Position numbers and translations under genes: made by a program. Source: Arcicella rigui (GTDB lineage: Bacteria; Bacteroidota; Bacteroidia; Cytophagales; Spirosomataceae). Taken from it: a stretch of 64,000 bases of DNA. The notes beneath the pieces are model-generated. The model was not told the origin of the DNA. It saw only the letters and a program-made list of their open reading frames with translations, and made no database searches. This document shows positions 22,785-31,797 of this stretch, piece by piece; positions within the stretch are counted from its first letter, which is position 1, and each line of letters begins with the position of its first letter. The stretch is taken from contig NZ_JAYFUM010000027.1 in NCBI RefSeq assembly GCF_034929435.1, positions 1 through 64,000 of the forward strand, read 5' to 3'.

Positions 22785-23852
22785 TTAATGGTGGTGTTCT
22801 TCAACTGCTGAACCGATATAGCTTGATGCCAACATTGTAAAGATAAATGCTTGCAAAAATGCTACTAACAATTCGATTACGTTCATAAATACGGCGAAAA
22901 TCGTAATTACTGGCGTTACTGTCCAAATTTTCAAAATGAAAATCAAACCGATGAAGCTCAACATAATGATGTGTCCTGCTGTAATGTTAGCAAAAAGACG
23001 AATCATTAAAGAAATTGGTTTTGTGAAAATACCGATGATTTCTACTGGCGTTAAGATAACCAACAACCATTTCGGTACACCTGGCATCGCAAAAATGTGT
23101 CCCCAATAAGTACTTTTACCATTAAGGTTAGTTACTAAGAAAGTAATTACTGCTAAAACCATTGTTACAGCAATATTTCCTGTTACGTTAGCTCCACCCG
23201 GTAAAAGACCTAACAAGTTGTTAATCCAGATAAAGAAGAAAAGCGTTAATAAATATGGTAAAAACTTTCTGTAATGTTTTTCGCCAATATTCGATTTCAC
23301 TACTTCGTCACGAATGAAAATAATGATGGGTTCTATTAAAGACTGGAAACCTTTAGGTGCTTTGCCAGCTCTTTCTTTATAAGATTTAGCGACTGAGAAG
23401 AAAATTAAAACCATCAAAACAGCACTTAATAATAAAGAAGCTACGTTTTTAGTAATTGAAATATCAAAAACATGTGAGCCATCTTCGGCATGGATTTTAC
23501 CATGTTCCAAAATCAAGCCTTCGTAAGCAACTGGATTTCCGTGTTCGTCTTCCAAATTACGAGAAGAAAATATTTTCAATCCGCTTTCTGTTTTTACGAT
23601 ACAAGGTAAATAAATAGATACACCATGAGCAAACTCCCACTTATGGTCATCGCCAATGTGGTGCATAATCATGTGTCCTAAATCTACTTTACCTTCCTCA
23701 TGTGCTTCTCCTGATGCTTCCGGAGTATGTGCTACTGAAGTCGTTGTAGAAGAGTCTGCCTGAGCTGATTCTTCAGAATGGTGTTGTGCAAATACTGATG
23801 TGGCAAAAAAAACAAGAAATGCCAAAATATTTGAAAAATATAATTTTCTCAT
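22785..23852 (-). CDS. atpB: ATP synthase F0 subunit a
   Basis: The ATG giving MRKLYFSNILAFLVFFATSVFAQ is chosen because it creates a normal signal peptide; an ATG seven codons upstream is possible. 355 residues. The Bacteroidota form has an exported His/Glu-rich N-terminal extension (QHHSEESAQ, KVDLGHMIMHHIGDDHKWEF) before the transmembrane part. The essential Arg is in PISLMIRLFANITAGHI. The C-terminus is SAVEEHHH. The subunit forms the proton half-channels against the c ring. Confidence 0.95.
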   Translation of the reverse strand: MRKLYFSNILAFLVFFATSVFAQHHSEESAQADSSTTTSVAHTPEASGEAHEEGKVDLGHMIMHHIGDDHKWEFAHGVSIYLPCIVKTESGLKIFSSRNLEDEHGNPVAYEGLILEHGKIHAEDGSHVFDISITKNVASLLLSAVLMVLIFFSVAKSYKERAGKAPKGFQSLIEPIIIFIRDEVVKSNIGEKHYRKFLPYLLTLFFFIWINNLLGLLPGGANVTGNIAVTMVLAVITFLVTNLNGKSTYWGHIFAMPGVPKWLLVILTPVEIIGIFTKPISLMIRLFANITAGHIIMLSFIGLIFILKIWTVTPVITIFAVFMNVIELLVAFLQAFIFTMLASSYIGSAVEEHHH

Positions 23853-23957
23853 CACGAATTGAAGGATGAACATATTAAGAGTTAAGAAATTATCTTTGAG
23901 CCATTTTTAAATAAAAAGCTGTAAATCAAACACTTACTTTTTACTTACTTTATCTGA

Positions 23958-24320
23958 CTAAGAAATATGTCGCAATTTACGATACAATCCGCTAATTTCA
24001 AACGATGTGTAACATAAATAGAGTACAAAAAAATTGCTAATGAATATATAGATGTCTTTAGTTCCCAGATAACCAAACATTCCGATGAAGCCAACACTTA
24101 GGATTAAGCGAACAATAATACTTCCTAAATAGTACTGCACAAAATGTTCTCTATTGTTGGCAAAGCCCAATTTCATTAGAAAATGATTGAAATAAGAAAT
24201 TGCAAAGAAAAATGCTAAAATGAACCACTTGTCAGCATGGACATATTGAGCTATTCCAATAAAATTGGCGAAATAAAATATCAAACCAATGACAAATGTG
24301 AGGATAGTGATTCTAATCAT
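23958..24320 (-). CDS. AtpI-position membrane protein, 120 residues
   Basis: ATG at 24320 (MIRITILTFVIGLIFYF) is preferred over an in-frame TTG upstream. There are four predicted transmembrane helices, near 3-23, 31-50, 62-84 and 86-106, and a basic tail (LYRKLRHIS). Position directly before atpB is that of atpI/uncI assembly factors in many bacteria. Sequence alone does not prove homology. It is probably the first gene of the atp transcript. Confidence 0.6.
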   Translation of the reverse strand: MIRITILTFVIGLIFYFANFIGIAQYVHADKWFILAFFFAISYFNHFLMKLGFANNREHFVQYYLGSIIVRLILSVGFIGMFGYLGTKDIYIFISNFFVLYLCYTSFEISGLYRKLRHIS

Positions 24321-24416
24321 ATTTTTTTGCAAAATTAGAAAAACAGAAGATAAACAGAAAATTATTTATGCTTTATAAGATATATATCATTGAAAATGTG
24401 AATGATACAATAAAAA

Positions 24417-24458
24417 GAGGCTATGTTAAAATTACAAGTATAATTCTAACATAGCCTC
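24417..24458 (-). terminator. Terminator of the yceD-accC operon
   Basis: GAGGCTATGTTA and TAACATAGCCTC make a perfect 12-bp stem with an 18-nt loop, 19 bp after the accC stop. An A-run on the + strand gives a U-tract on the minus strand. Confidence 0.88.
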
Positions 24459-24476
24459 AATATCTAAAAGTATTAC

Positions 24477-25820
24477 TTACAGGTCGCTCAAATCAAAACC
24501 ATCCATGAAAGCAGTTGTGAATTGTCCTGATTTAAAACGTTCGTCATCCATCAATTTAATGTGGAATGGAATAGTTGTTTTAATTCCTTCAATCACAAAC
24601 TCTTGTAAAGCACGTTTCATACGTAAAAGTACTTCTTCACGGGTTTGTCCTGAAACAATTACCTTAGCAATCATTGAATCGTAGTTTGGCGGAATTGTGT
24701 AACCAGTATATACATGGCTATCAATTCTTACTCCTTTTCCACCTGGAAGATGTAAATTAGTAATTTTCCCTGGAGATGGACGGAAGCCATTTTTAGGGTC
24801 TTCTGCATTAATACGACACTCTAATGCGTATAGTTTAGGGAAATAATTTTGCCCCGAAATCGCAATTCCAGCGGCTACTTTTATTTGCTCCTTAATCAAG
24901 TCAAAATCTGTAACTTCCTCAGTAATAGGGTGTTCTACTTGGATACGAGTATTCATTTCCATAAAGTAGAAATCACCATTTTTATCAACTAAGAATTCAA
25001 TCGTTCCTGCTCCTTCATAACCAATCGCAGCAGCACCTTTGATGGCAGCTTCACCCATTCTTGCTCTTAGCTCTGGAGTAAGGGCTGGCGAAGGGGTTTC
25101 TTCACACAATTTTTGATGACGACGTTGGATTGAACAGTCACGTTCTGATAAATGGCAAACTGTACCGTACTGGTCTCCTACAATTTGGATTTCAATATGA
25201 CGAGGTTCTTCAACATATTTTTCCATATAAAGACCGTCGTTTCCAAATGCAGCAGCTGATTCAGTTTTAGCATCCGTCCAAAGTTTATCAAATTCTTCTT
25301 CTTTGCGGATGATTCTCATACCTCGTCCACCACCACCAGCAGTTGCCTTGATGATAACAGGATATTTGATTTCTTTGGCCAAAGCTTTTGCCTCTTCAAC
25401 AGTATCAATCAAACCATCAGAACCAGGAATTACAGGAACTCCAGATTTTTTCATGGTATCTTTCGCTGTTGCCTTGTCGCCCATTGAGTTGATTTGGTCG
25501 GCAGTAGCTCCGATAAATTTGATGCCATACTCAGCACAAATTCTTGAAAATTCAGCATTTTCAGATAAGAATCCATAACCAGGGTGAATAGCATCAGCCC
25601 CAGTAACTTCAGCAGCCGAAATAATAGCTGGAATATTTAAGTAAGATTGACGGCTTGGAGGTGGCCCAATACAAACCGCTTCATCAGCAAACTTCACATG
25701 AAGGCTTTCACGGTCGGCAGTTGAGTAAACAGCCACCGTTTTCACACCCATTTCTTTACAAGTCCTAATGATGCGAAGAGCAATCTCACCTCGGTTGGCG
25801 ATTAATATTTTTTTAAACAT
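24477..25820 (-). CDS. accC: Acetyl-CoA carboxylase biotin carboxylase subunit
   Basis: 447 residues, full length. Biotin-carboxylase N-domain FKKILIANRGEIALRIIRTCKEMG, ATP-grasp glycine loop KATAGGGGRGMRI, HIEIQIVGDQYGTVCHLSERDCSIQRRHQKLCEE, and the metal and catalytic residues in EMNTRIQVEHPITE. It carboxylates biotin on AccB using ATP and bicarbonate. accB lies 89 bp upstream on the same strand. The gap consists of TTTGAAAAT words. Confidence 0.97.
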   Translation of the reverse strand: MFKKILIANRGEIALRIIRTCKEMGVKTVAVYSTADRESLHVKFADEAVCIGPPPSRQSYLNIPAIISAAEVTGADAIHPGYGFLSENAEFSRICAEYGIKFIGATADQINSMGDKATAKDTMKKSGVPVIPGSDGLIDTVEEAKALAKEIKYPVIIKATAGGGGRGMRIIRKEEEFDKLWTDAKTESAAAFGNDGLYMEKYVEEPRHIEIQIVGDQYGTVCHLSERDCSIQRRHQKLCEETPSPALTPELRARMGEAAIKGAAAIGYEGAGTIEFLVDKNGDFYFMEMNTRIQVEHPITEEVTDFDLIKEQIKVAAGIAISGQNYFPKLYALECRINAEDPKNGFRPSPGKITNLHLPGGKGVRIDSHVYTGYTIPPNYDSMIAKVIVSGQTREEVLLRMKRALQEFVIEGIKTTIPFHIKLMDDERFKSGQFTTAFMDGFDLSDL

Positions 25821-25909
25821 GATTCAATTTGAGAATTTGAAAATTTGAGAATGTATTCATTGAAAACCAAAAATATATTTGAAGGTTTTCAAATCAATCA
25901 ATTTTCAAA
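25821..25909 (-). repeat. TTTGAAAAT word hairpin between accB and accC
   Basis: On the minus strand the accB stop runs into TTTGAAAATTGATTGATTTG. About 40 bp later the inverse, CTCAAATTTTCAAATTCTCAAA, ends just before the accC ATG. The two arms can pair as a long imperfect hairpin. Confidence 0.7.
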
Positions 25910-26392
25910 TTAAGCCACTTCAACTACAAATAGAGGTTGGTCGAACTCAACTGGAGTTGCATTTTCAACCAAAATTTCAACTACTTTACCTGAGATTTCA
26001 GATTCAATTTCGTTGAACAATTTCATAGCTTCAATAATACAAACAGTTTTGCCTTTTGTAACATCTTTACCTACTTCTACAAAAGAAGGAGAATCTGGAC
26101 TTGCAGAACGATAGAAAGTACCAATCATTGGAGATTTAATCGTTACTCTGTTACTTGCAGCAGCAGGTGCGGCAGCTACTGGAGCAGCGGGTGCAGCAGG
26201 GGCTGAAGCTGGAGCAGCAGCTACTGGAGCTGGGGCAGCTACAACTGGTGCAGGAGCAGCTACTTGCTGAATAACAGGAGCTACACCATATCTTTTTACT
26301 GACAATTTTAACTCTGAAGTCTCAATATTTACTTCATCAAGGGTTGATTGTGCAATAAAGTCAAGAAGTTTCTGAATTTCTTTGTTTTCCAT
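25910..26392 (-). CDS. accB: Acetyl-CoA carboxylase biotin carboxyl carrier protein
   Basis: 160 residues. The N-terminal region (MENKEIQKLLDFIAQSTLDEVNIETSELKLSV) is followed by an Ala/Pro/Val swinging linker (about 45-82) and the biotinyl domain with biotin-attachment lysine in IIEAMKLFNEIESEISG. It carries carboxybiotin from AccC to the carboxyltransferase, whose subunits are not in this window. It sits 19 bp after efp. Confidence 0.97.
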   Translation of the reverse strand: MENKEIQKLLDFIAQSTLDEVNIETSELKLSVKRYGVAPVIQQVAAPAPVVAAPAPVAAAPASAPAAPAAPVAAAPAAASNRVTIKSPMIGTFYRSASPDSPSFVEVGKDVTKGKTVCIIEAMKLFNEIESEISGKVVEILVENATPVEFDQPLFVVEVA

Positions 26393-26411
26393 GTTAGGGA
26401 GTGTGGTTGGG

Positions 26412-26975
26412 TTACTTTACTCTTTCAGCGTACTCATAAGTACGAGTATCTACTTTAATTTTTTCGTCAGTTTGAATAAACAAAGGTACAATAATCGTTG
26501 CACCTGTCTCTACAGTAGCAGGTTTTTTAGGAGAGTTGGCAGTATCGCCTTTAATGCCTGGTTCAGTGTAAGTTACGGTTAATTCTACAAATGGAGGCAT
26601 TTCACATGAAATTGGCAATTCTGTTTCTGCATTGATCAAGATTTCAACTTCTTGTCCTTCTTTCATCAAATCAGCAGCCTCAACCATTTCTTTGTTAAGT
26701 GTAATTTGGTCAAAAGTAATGTTATCCATAAAGGTATAACCAAACTCTTCAGCATATAAATATTGAAATACTCTACGTTCAACTCTTACTGGATAGATAT
26801 TCACCCCTGAGTTAAAGGTATTATCAATTACTTTTCCTGAAGTTAAAGACTTCAATTTTGTTCTTACAAAAGCAGGACCTTTTCCTGGTTTTACATGCAA
26901 GAATTCAATAATTGAATATAAATCGTTGTTAAATTTAATTACTAAACCGTTTTTGATGTCTGCAGTAGTTGCCAT
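26412..26975 (-). CDS. efp: Translation elongation factor P
   Basis: 187 residues, three beta-barrel domains. Domain I has the tip loop LHVKPGKGPAFVRTKLKSL, with the lysine after PG as the usual modification site. The C-terminal signature PGIKGDTANSPKKPATVETGATIIVPLFI is complete. It rescues ribosomes stalled at polyproline. Its place between fabH and accB is a conserved Bacteroidota arrangement. Confidence 0.97.
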   Translation of the reverse strand: MATTADIKNGLVIKFNNDLYSIIEFLHVKPGKGPAFVRTKLKSLTSGKVIDNTFNSGVNIYPVRVERRVFQYLYAEEFGYTFMDNITFDQITLNKEMVEAADLMKEGQEVEILINAETELPISCEMPPFVELTVTYTEPGIKGDTANSPKKPATVETGATIIVPLFIQTDEKIKVDTRTYEYAERVK

Positions 26976-27147
26976 TTTGTTATTTGGTTATCAAAAGTGT
27001 TAGATTGTTACTTTTGAAAGCCCTCAATTAATTTTAATAAATTTTGTTGTTTACTGATAAAATAAAGCGTCTTGCAAAATTAGTCTTTTATTTATAAATC
27101 CTAAAATAAATTATAATATTGTTTTAACCAGACTAAATATAAACTTT

Positions 27148-28143
27148 TCAAGAATTAATTGCCCACTTCAAATACACACTACCCCAAGTAAATCCACCTC
27201 CGAAAGCCGCTAAAATTAGATTATCGCCTTTCTTGAGTTGAGATTCATACTCCCATAAACACAGTGGAATGGTAGCAGCAGTGGTATTGCCATATTTTTG
27301 AATTGTGAGCATCACTTTTTCAGGACCAATGCCCATTCTATTAGCAGTAGCGTCGATAATTCTTTTATTTGCTTGATGAGGTACTAAAAAAGCTACGTCT
27401 TCACCTGTTAAATGATTACGTTCCATAATTTCGGCAGAAACGTCAGCCATTCTTGTTACAGCAAACTTAAATACCGCTTGTCCTTCTTGATGAATATAAT
27501 GTAATCGTTGGTCAACAGTTTCGTGAGTTGGTGGATAAGCACTTCCTCCAGCTTTTTGAATCAGATGATTTGCTCCTGAGCCATCCGATTTAAGAATAAA
27601 GTCTTGAATTCCTAAACCTTCAGTATTAGCTTCTAAAAGAACAGCTCCGGCACCGTCACCAAAAAGTACGCAAGTGGTTCTATCGGTATAATCAACAATA
27701 GAAGACATTTTATCTGCCCCAACCACCACTACTTTTTTATAGCGACCAGCTTCAATGAACATCGCACCCGTAGTAAGTGCATTCAAAAAGCCCGAGCAAG
27801 CTGCAGCAATATCAAAAGAACCTACATGAGAAATCCCAACGGCTTCACAAATAATATTAGCAGTTGCAGGGAAAAAGTGATCTGGAGAAATAGTAGCACA
27901 AATAAGTAGATCTACTTCTTCGGGTTTGGTATTAGTTTTTGCTAATAGCCCTTTTACTGCTTCAATTGCCATTACAGACGTACCTTTGCCTTCACCACGT
28001 AAAATATGACGTGTTTTAATGCCTGTGCGGCTTACAATCCATTCATCCGTGGTATCAACAAATTTTGCAAGGTCTTCATTAGTCAATATATCTTCGGGGA
28101 CATAACCTTGTACTCCCGTGATTGCTGCAGTGATTTTGGTCAT
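27148..28143 (-). CDS. fabH: 3-oxoacyl-ACP synthase III
   Basis: The ATG giving MTKITAAITGVQGYVPE is chosen over one seven codons upstream. 331 residues, thiolase fold. Nucleophile Cys in SFDIAAACSGFLNAL, catalytic His in VPHQANKRIID, catalytic Asn in YGNTTAATIPL, ending GGGFTWGSVYLKW. It condenses acetyl-CoA or a branched starter with malonyl-ACP to begin fatty-acid synthesis. plsX lies upstream, as usual. Confidence 0.97.
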   Translation of the reverse strand: MTKITAAITGVQGYVPEDILTNEDLAKFVDTTDEWIVSRTGIKTRHILRGEGKGTSVMAIEAVKGLLAKTNTKPEEVDLLICATISPDHFFPATANIICEAVGISHVGSFDIAAACSGFLNALTTGAMFIEAGRYKKVVVVGADKMSSIVDYTDRTTCVLFGDGAGAVLLEANTEGLGIQDFILKSDGSGANHLIQKAGGSAYPPTHETVDQRLHYIHQEGQAVFKFAVTRMADVSAEIMERNHLTGEDVAFLVPHQANKRIIDATANRMGIGPEKVMLTIQKYGNTTAATIPLCLWEYESQLKKGDNLILAAFGGGFTWGSVYLKWAINS

Positions 28144-28183
28144 GATTTTAAGGGAAATGAGCAAATAACAAAATGAAATTTGA

Positions 28184-28214
28184 TGCTAAAAGAGAAACAA
28201 ATTCTCTTTTAGCA
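28184..28214 (-). terminator. Hairpin between plsX and fabH
   Basis: TGCTAAAAGAGAA, ACAAA loop, TTCTCTTTTAGCA: a perfect 13-bp stem. On the minus strand only a weak U-rich stretch follows, so partial termination or mRNA-end protection are both possible. Confidence 0.65.
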
Positions 28215-28239
28215 TTTTATATTATCATTCGATATTACT

Positions 28240-29178
28240 TCAAGCAAATGCTTTTTTAATTTTTTCAGTAAGCTTAGATTCAACGATTTTATGGCAAAGA
28301 TGAACCATATTTTTAGTAGCTAAAGCAGACGATGAGCCATGAGCAATAACAACGTTACCATTCACACCAATAATCGGACTTCCGCCTACTGCTTCATAAT
28401 TTGTTTTGTCAACAAAATCATCTTTAATACCTCTATCCGATAAGATTCCATACAAAGACTCTCCCATTTTTAGGAGAATGTTTCCTGTAAAGCCGTCTGT
28501 CACGATAACATCGGCTTTGGCTTTGAAGAAATCTTTTCCTTCGATATTACCAACGAAATTGATTTTTTTCTCTTCGCTCAGCAGTTTATAAGCTTGTTGA
28601 ACAATTACCGAGCCTTTTTCAGGTTCTTCACCAATGTTCATCAAAGCTACTCTTGGCGATTCTATTCCCATTGTTGCTTTAGCATAAATAGAACCCAAAA
28701 TGCCAAATTGAACTAACATTTCAGGTTTTACGTCAGCATTAGCACCGATATCAAGAATTACGGCGAGGTTGCCATCTATTTGAGGAGCAAAGCCAGCGAT
28801 TGGAGGACGCTGAATTCCTTCAATAGTTTTAATAGAAAACAATGAACCAACCATCATTGCTCCTGTATTGCCCGCTGAAGCAAATACATCTATTACGCCT
28901 GTCTTTAAAAGTTTAAACCCAACTCCTATGCTGGAATTGGGTTTAGACTGTAATGCTCTTACAGGATGTTCACCCATTTCTATTGTTTCATTTGCTTCCA
29001 CAATTTCAATGTTAGAACCCGAAAAATTTTGGTTATCAATAATTTGCTGAATTTCGGCAGTTTTACCTATCAAAACGATAGTTACACCAGCCGGTAATTC
29101 TTGTGCTGCCAATACTATTCCTTCAACGATAGCTTTTGGGGCGTAGTCTCCGCCCATTGCATCAATCCCTATCTTCAT
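28240..29178 (-). CDS. plsX: Phosphate acyltransferase PlsX
   Basis: 312 residues starting MKIGIDAMGGDYAPKAIVEG, the family signature. Also seen: EMGEHPVRALQSKPNSSI, SAGNTGAMMVGSLF, VTDGFTGNILLKMGE and VNGNVVIAHGSSSALA. It makes acyl-phosphate from acyl-ACP for phospholipid synthesis. The rpmF-plsX-fabH order is widespread and links ribosome protein and lipid supply. Confidence 0.97.
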   Translation of the reverse strand: MKIGIDAMGGDYAPKAIVEGIVLAAQELPAGVTIVLIGKTAEIQQIIDNQNFSGSNIEIVEANETIEMGEHPVRALQSKPNSSIGVGFKLLKTGVIDVFASAGNTGAMMVGSLFSIKTIEGIQRPPIAGFAPQIDGNLAVILDIGANADVKPEMLVQFGILGSIYAKATMGIESPRVALMNIGEEPEKGSVIVQQAYKLLSEEKKINFVGNIEGKDFFKAKADVIVTDGFTGNILLKMGESLYGILSDRGIKDDFVDKTNYEAVGGSPIIGVNGNVVIAHGSSSALATKNMVHLCHKIVESKLTEKIKKAFA

Positions 29179-29353
29179 TCAATTATTATTTGGTTATTCA
29201 CTAACAGAATGACAAAAATAACATTTTATGAAGTGTGAAACAGCGTTTTTCTATGAAAATAGTTTTGAAAATTGATTCTTTTTTGTCAATTCTTACTTTG
29301 AATATTGATATTCAGTACATTAAGCACGCAAAAATGTAGCCAAAATCAATATA

Positions 29354-29548
29354 TTATGCTTGTGCAGCATAACCTTCTACAATCATTTTACCTTTGTAAA
29401 ACAAATTTCCTTCGAACACGTGAGCACGGTGGCGTAAGTGAATTTCTCCAGTTGTTGGATCTGTAGTGATAGTTTTTGGAGTTCCAAAATCGTGTGAACG
29501 TCTTTTATCTCTACGAGTCGTTGAGTGTCTCCGTTTAGGATGTGCCAT
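29354..29548 (-). CDS. rpmF: 50S ribosomal protein L32
   Basis: 64 residues, starting MAHPKRRHSTTRRDKRRSHD with the basic L32 N-terminus. The C-terminal part (LRHRAHVFEGNLFYKGKMIV) lacks the CxxC zinc pair found in some L32 proteins, so this is a zinc-free type. Confidence 0.96.
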   Translation of the reverse strand: MAHPKRRHSTTRRDKRRSHDFGTPKTITTDPTTGEIHLRHRAHVFEGNLFYKGKMIVEGYAAQA

Positions 29549-29616
29549 TTTCTTATTTCTTTATGTTATGATTCGTGAATTATGAAATGTGATTTGTACT
29601 TGACAGAACAAATCGA

Positions 29617-30234
29617 TTAATTATTGTTCAATTTCTTTAAAATTGCCCAGCGTGGGTCAATTTCTGGTTCAGCATCTTCTGCTTTTTCTTCCTCCTCTTC
29701 CTCTCCATCATCAGTAGAAGTTGAATAAACTATTTCGCCCTCATCTTCCCAGATAAACTCTTCTTCATCATCAAAAGCATCGTCGTCTTCATCGAATGTT
29801 TTCAAACTTTGCTCTTCATTAATAAAGCGAGGGTGAAGTTTTTTCATCGGAATTTGTAGACCAATAAACTCATAAATATCTTGAGCTACATTGATATACT
29901 GAGTGTTTCTGTCAATTAATATCAGTTCGTCAGAAACTTCTTCGGTATGATCCGAAAACTTCAAAATTAAGCGTTGAGTAACATCAATCGGGAAATCAAA
30001 AGTATCTAAACTTCTGTCGCAGGTTAATTCAACCGACCCTACGATATGATACAATAGCTGTATCATCACCTCCGACTTATCAAGCGTTACCTGTGCCTTA
30101 AAATGTCCTTTTTCAATTAAATCCTGTTCTAAAGCGGCAAAAAAATTATCATCTCCCTCAAATTCATGCAAATACTGCTTGTTTTCAAGGCGAAATATGT
30201 CAATTCTAAAAGTATTTAATATGCTCTTTTTCAC
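29617..30234 (-). CDS. YceD/DUF177 family protein
   Basis: Start is GTG at 30234 (MKKSILNTFRIDIFRL); no ATG is better placed. 205 residues. DUF177 core VGSVELTCDRSLDTFDFPIDV, where the conserved cysteine and Arg/Asp match, and then the helix IPMKKLHP. The C-terminal third is extremely acidic. YceD precedes rpmF in most bacteria and is linked to 23S rRNA/large-subunit maturation. It is the first gene of the operon running to accC. Confidence 0.9.
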   Translation of the reverse strand: MKKSILNTFRIDIFRLENKQYLHEFEGDDNFFAALEQDLIEKGHFKAQVTLDKSEVMIQLLYHIVGSVELTCDRSLDTFDFPIDVTQRLILKFSDHTEEVSDELILIDRNTQYINVAQDIYEFIGLQIPMKKLHPRFINEEQSLKTFDEDDDAFDDEEEFIWEDEGEIVYSTSTDDGEEEEEEKAEDAEPEIDPRWAILKKLNNN

Positions 30235-30349
30235 TTGGTTTCATCGAAAAGTCTGCAAAATTAGGGAGTATTTTTCACAAAGGCAAGTATTGAACAAAAT
30301 ATTACAGCTACTTATTGTCAAATATCTTTGTACTCACGACCTTTGCGAT

Positions 30350-30991
30350 ATGAAACAAATACTGAAAAACAACTCATTATACTTCACTTTGTACCTATTT
30401 ATCTGGCTAACAATACTTATTTGGGTGCTTAGTTACGATAAATTAACCCAAATGAGTATCATCAACAGCCATTACAGTAATTGGGCTGATTCTTTTTTTA
30501 TAGGAGCTACCCAAATGGGCGAAGGCTGGTTTTTTGGAGCAATCATTGTCGTTTTTCTATTTATCAGATTTTATCAAGCCTTGACGCTTACAGTTTCTTT
30601 AGCTTTAGGGTCGTTACTTTCAGTATGTTTAAAGTTCAGTTTTGATACACCTCGCCCACACCTTTTTTTTGCTGGAAAAAATATTGATTGGCATTTTGTG
30701 GACGGGCTTACGATTCATATACATAATAGTTTCCCTTCGGGACATACCATTACCGCTTTTTCGATTGCTACTTTATTGGTAATTTTTCTTCCAAATAAAT
30801 ACTTATCCGTACTGTTTTTATTTTTAGCTTGTTTGGCAGGTTATTCAAGATGCTACCTTTTTCAACATTTCCCTGAAGACGTTTTGGGAGGCTCATTTGT
30901 AGGAATATTCAGTAGCCTTTTAGCATTTATTTTGATAGACAAAGTAATGCGGTTGTATCCTAAGAAATGGTATAAGAAAAAATTGTTATAG
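30350..30991 (+). CDS. PAP2-family phosphatase
   Basis: The ATG at 30350 (MKQILKNNSLYFTLYLFIWL) is used; the longer frame overlaps yceD's promoter region. 213 residues, six predicted membrane helices and the three phosphatase motifs: KFSFDTPRP, FPSGH and SRCYLFQHFPEDV. This family removes phosphate from lipids such as undecaprenyl diphosphate or phosphatidylglycerophosphate. The substrate is not decided by sequence. A TATCTTTG promoter element at 30323-30330 precedes it. Confidence 0.9.
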   Translation: MKQILKNNSLYFTLYLFIWLTILIWVLSYDKLTQMSIINSHYSNWADSFFIGATQMGEGWFFGAIIVVFLFIRFYQALTLTVSLALGSLLSVCLKFSFDTPRPHLFFAGKNIDWHFVDGLTIHIHNSFPSGHTITAFSIATLLVIFLPNKYLSVLFLFLACLAGYSRCYLFQHFPEDVLGGSFVGIFSSLLAFILIDKVMRLYPKKWYKKKLL

Positions 30992-30996
30992 CATTA

Positions 30997-31764
30997 CTAC
31001 TTACCTCTTATGATATTAAACTTACTGAGAACACTTTTGCTTTTGCCGTCTGGAATTGGAATTTTATGAGACTGCACAAAAATACAGGTAGGGTCTATCT
31101 TGTCAATAAAATCTGGGTTGACCAGATATGATTTATGAAAAGAAATAAAGTTTGAAGGTAACTTATCTGTAAGACGAATCATCGGAACAGCAACACTAAT
31201 GTACTGATTGGGTAAGTTTGGATATATTCTGGCGTATTCGCTTTTGGTTAAAAATATTTTTGATTTCATCTTATCTGCCTCAACGAACAAGATTTCTTTA
31301 GTTTGTATTTTCACATAAAAAGATTTGTTTACTTCTTTTATATAGATAGAGTCTTCTTGTTTTACTTCTACCTCTGAAAAAATGCCATTACTAAAGTTTT
31401 TCAAGGCCAAATCTATCTGTACCGAAAGCTCCCGCATTCTTAGCGGTTTTTCTAAAAAAGCCGCAGGACAAGTTTTTTCCATCGCTTCATGAAGTTCAAG
31501 TGGCGTATTTCCTGTAATGTAGATGATAGGTATGCGTTTTATTGCTCTTATTTCTGAAGCCACAAGTACGCCATTATCATTTCCTTTGAGTTGGATATCA
31601 ATCAGAGCAAGATTTACCTCATGCTTCCCCATGATTGCCACGGCGGTTTTTAAAGTATTGGCAATTCCAACGATATGAAAGCCATCTTTCTGAAGACTTT
31701 GCTTAATATTTTCGGCAAGAATTAAATCGTCTTCTACAATAAGTATATTTTTTTCAGTAAGCAT
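30997..31764 (-). CDS. LytTR-family response regulator
   Basis: 255 residues. Receiver domain 1-120: acidic pocket EDD at 11-13, phosphorylation Asp56 in LALIDIQLKGND, and Lys in FLEKPLR. The C-terminal LytTR DNA-binding domain is around 150-250 (KEILFVEADKMKSKIFL, FISFHKSYLVNPDFIDKI). The sensor kinase gene is 33 bp upstream on the same strand. Target genes are unknown. Confidence 0.93.
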   Translation of the reverse strand: MLTEKNILIVEDDLILAENIKQSLQKDGFHIVGIANTLKTAVAIMGKHEVNLALIDIQLKGNDNGVLVASEIRAIKRIPIIYITGNTPLELHEAMEKTCPAAFLEKPLRMRELSVQIDLALKNFSNGIFSEVEVKQEDSIYIKEVNKSFYVKIQTKEILFVEADKMKSKIFLTKSEYARIYPNLPNQYISVAVPMIRLTDKLPSNFISFHKSYLVNPDFIDKIDPTCIFVQSHKIPIPDGKSKSVLSKFNIIRGK

Positions 31765-31797
31765 AACAGTATAGTGTATTCATGTAAGTGTTTTTTA

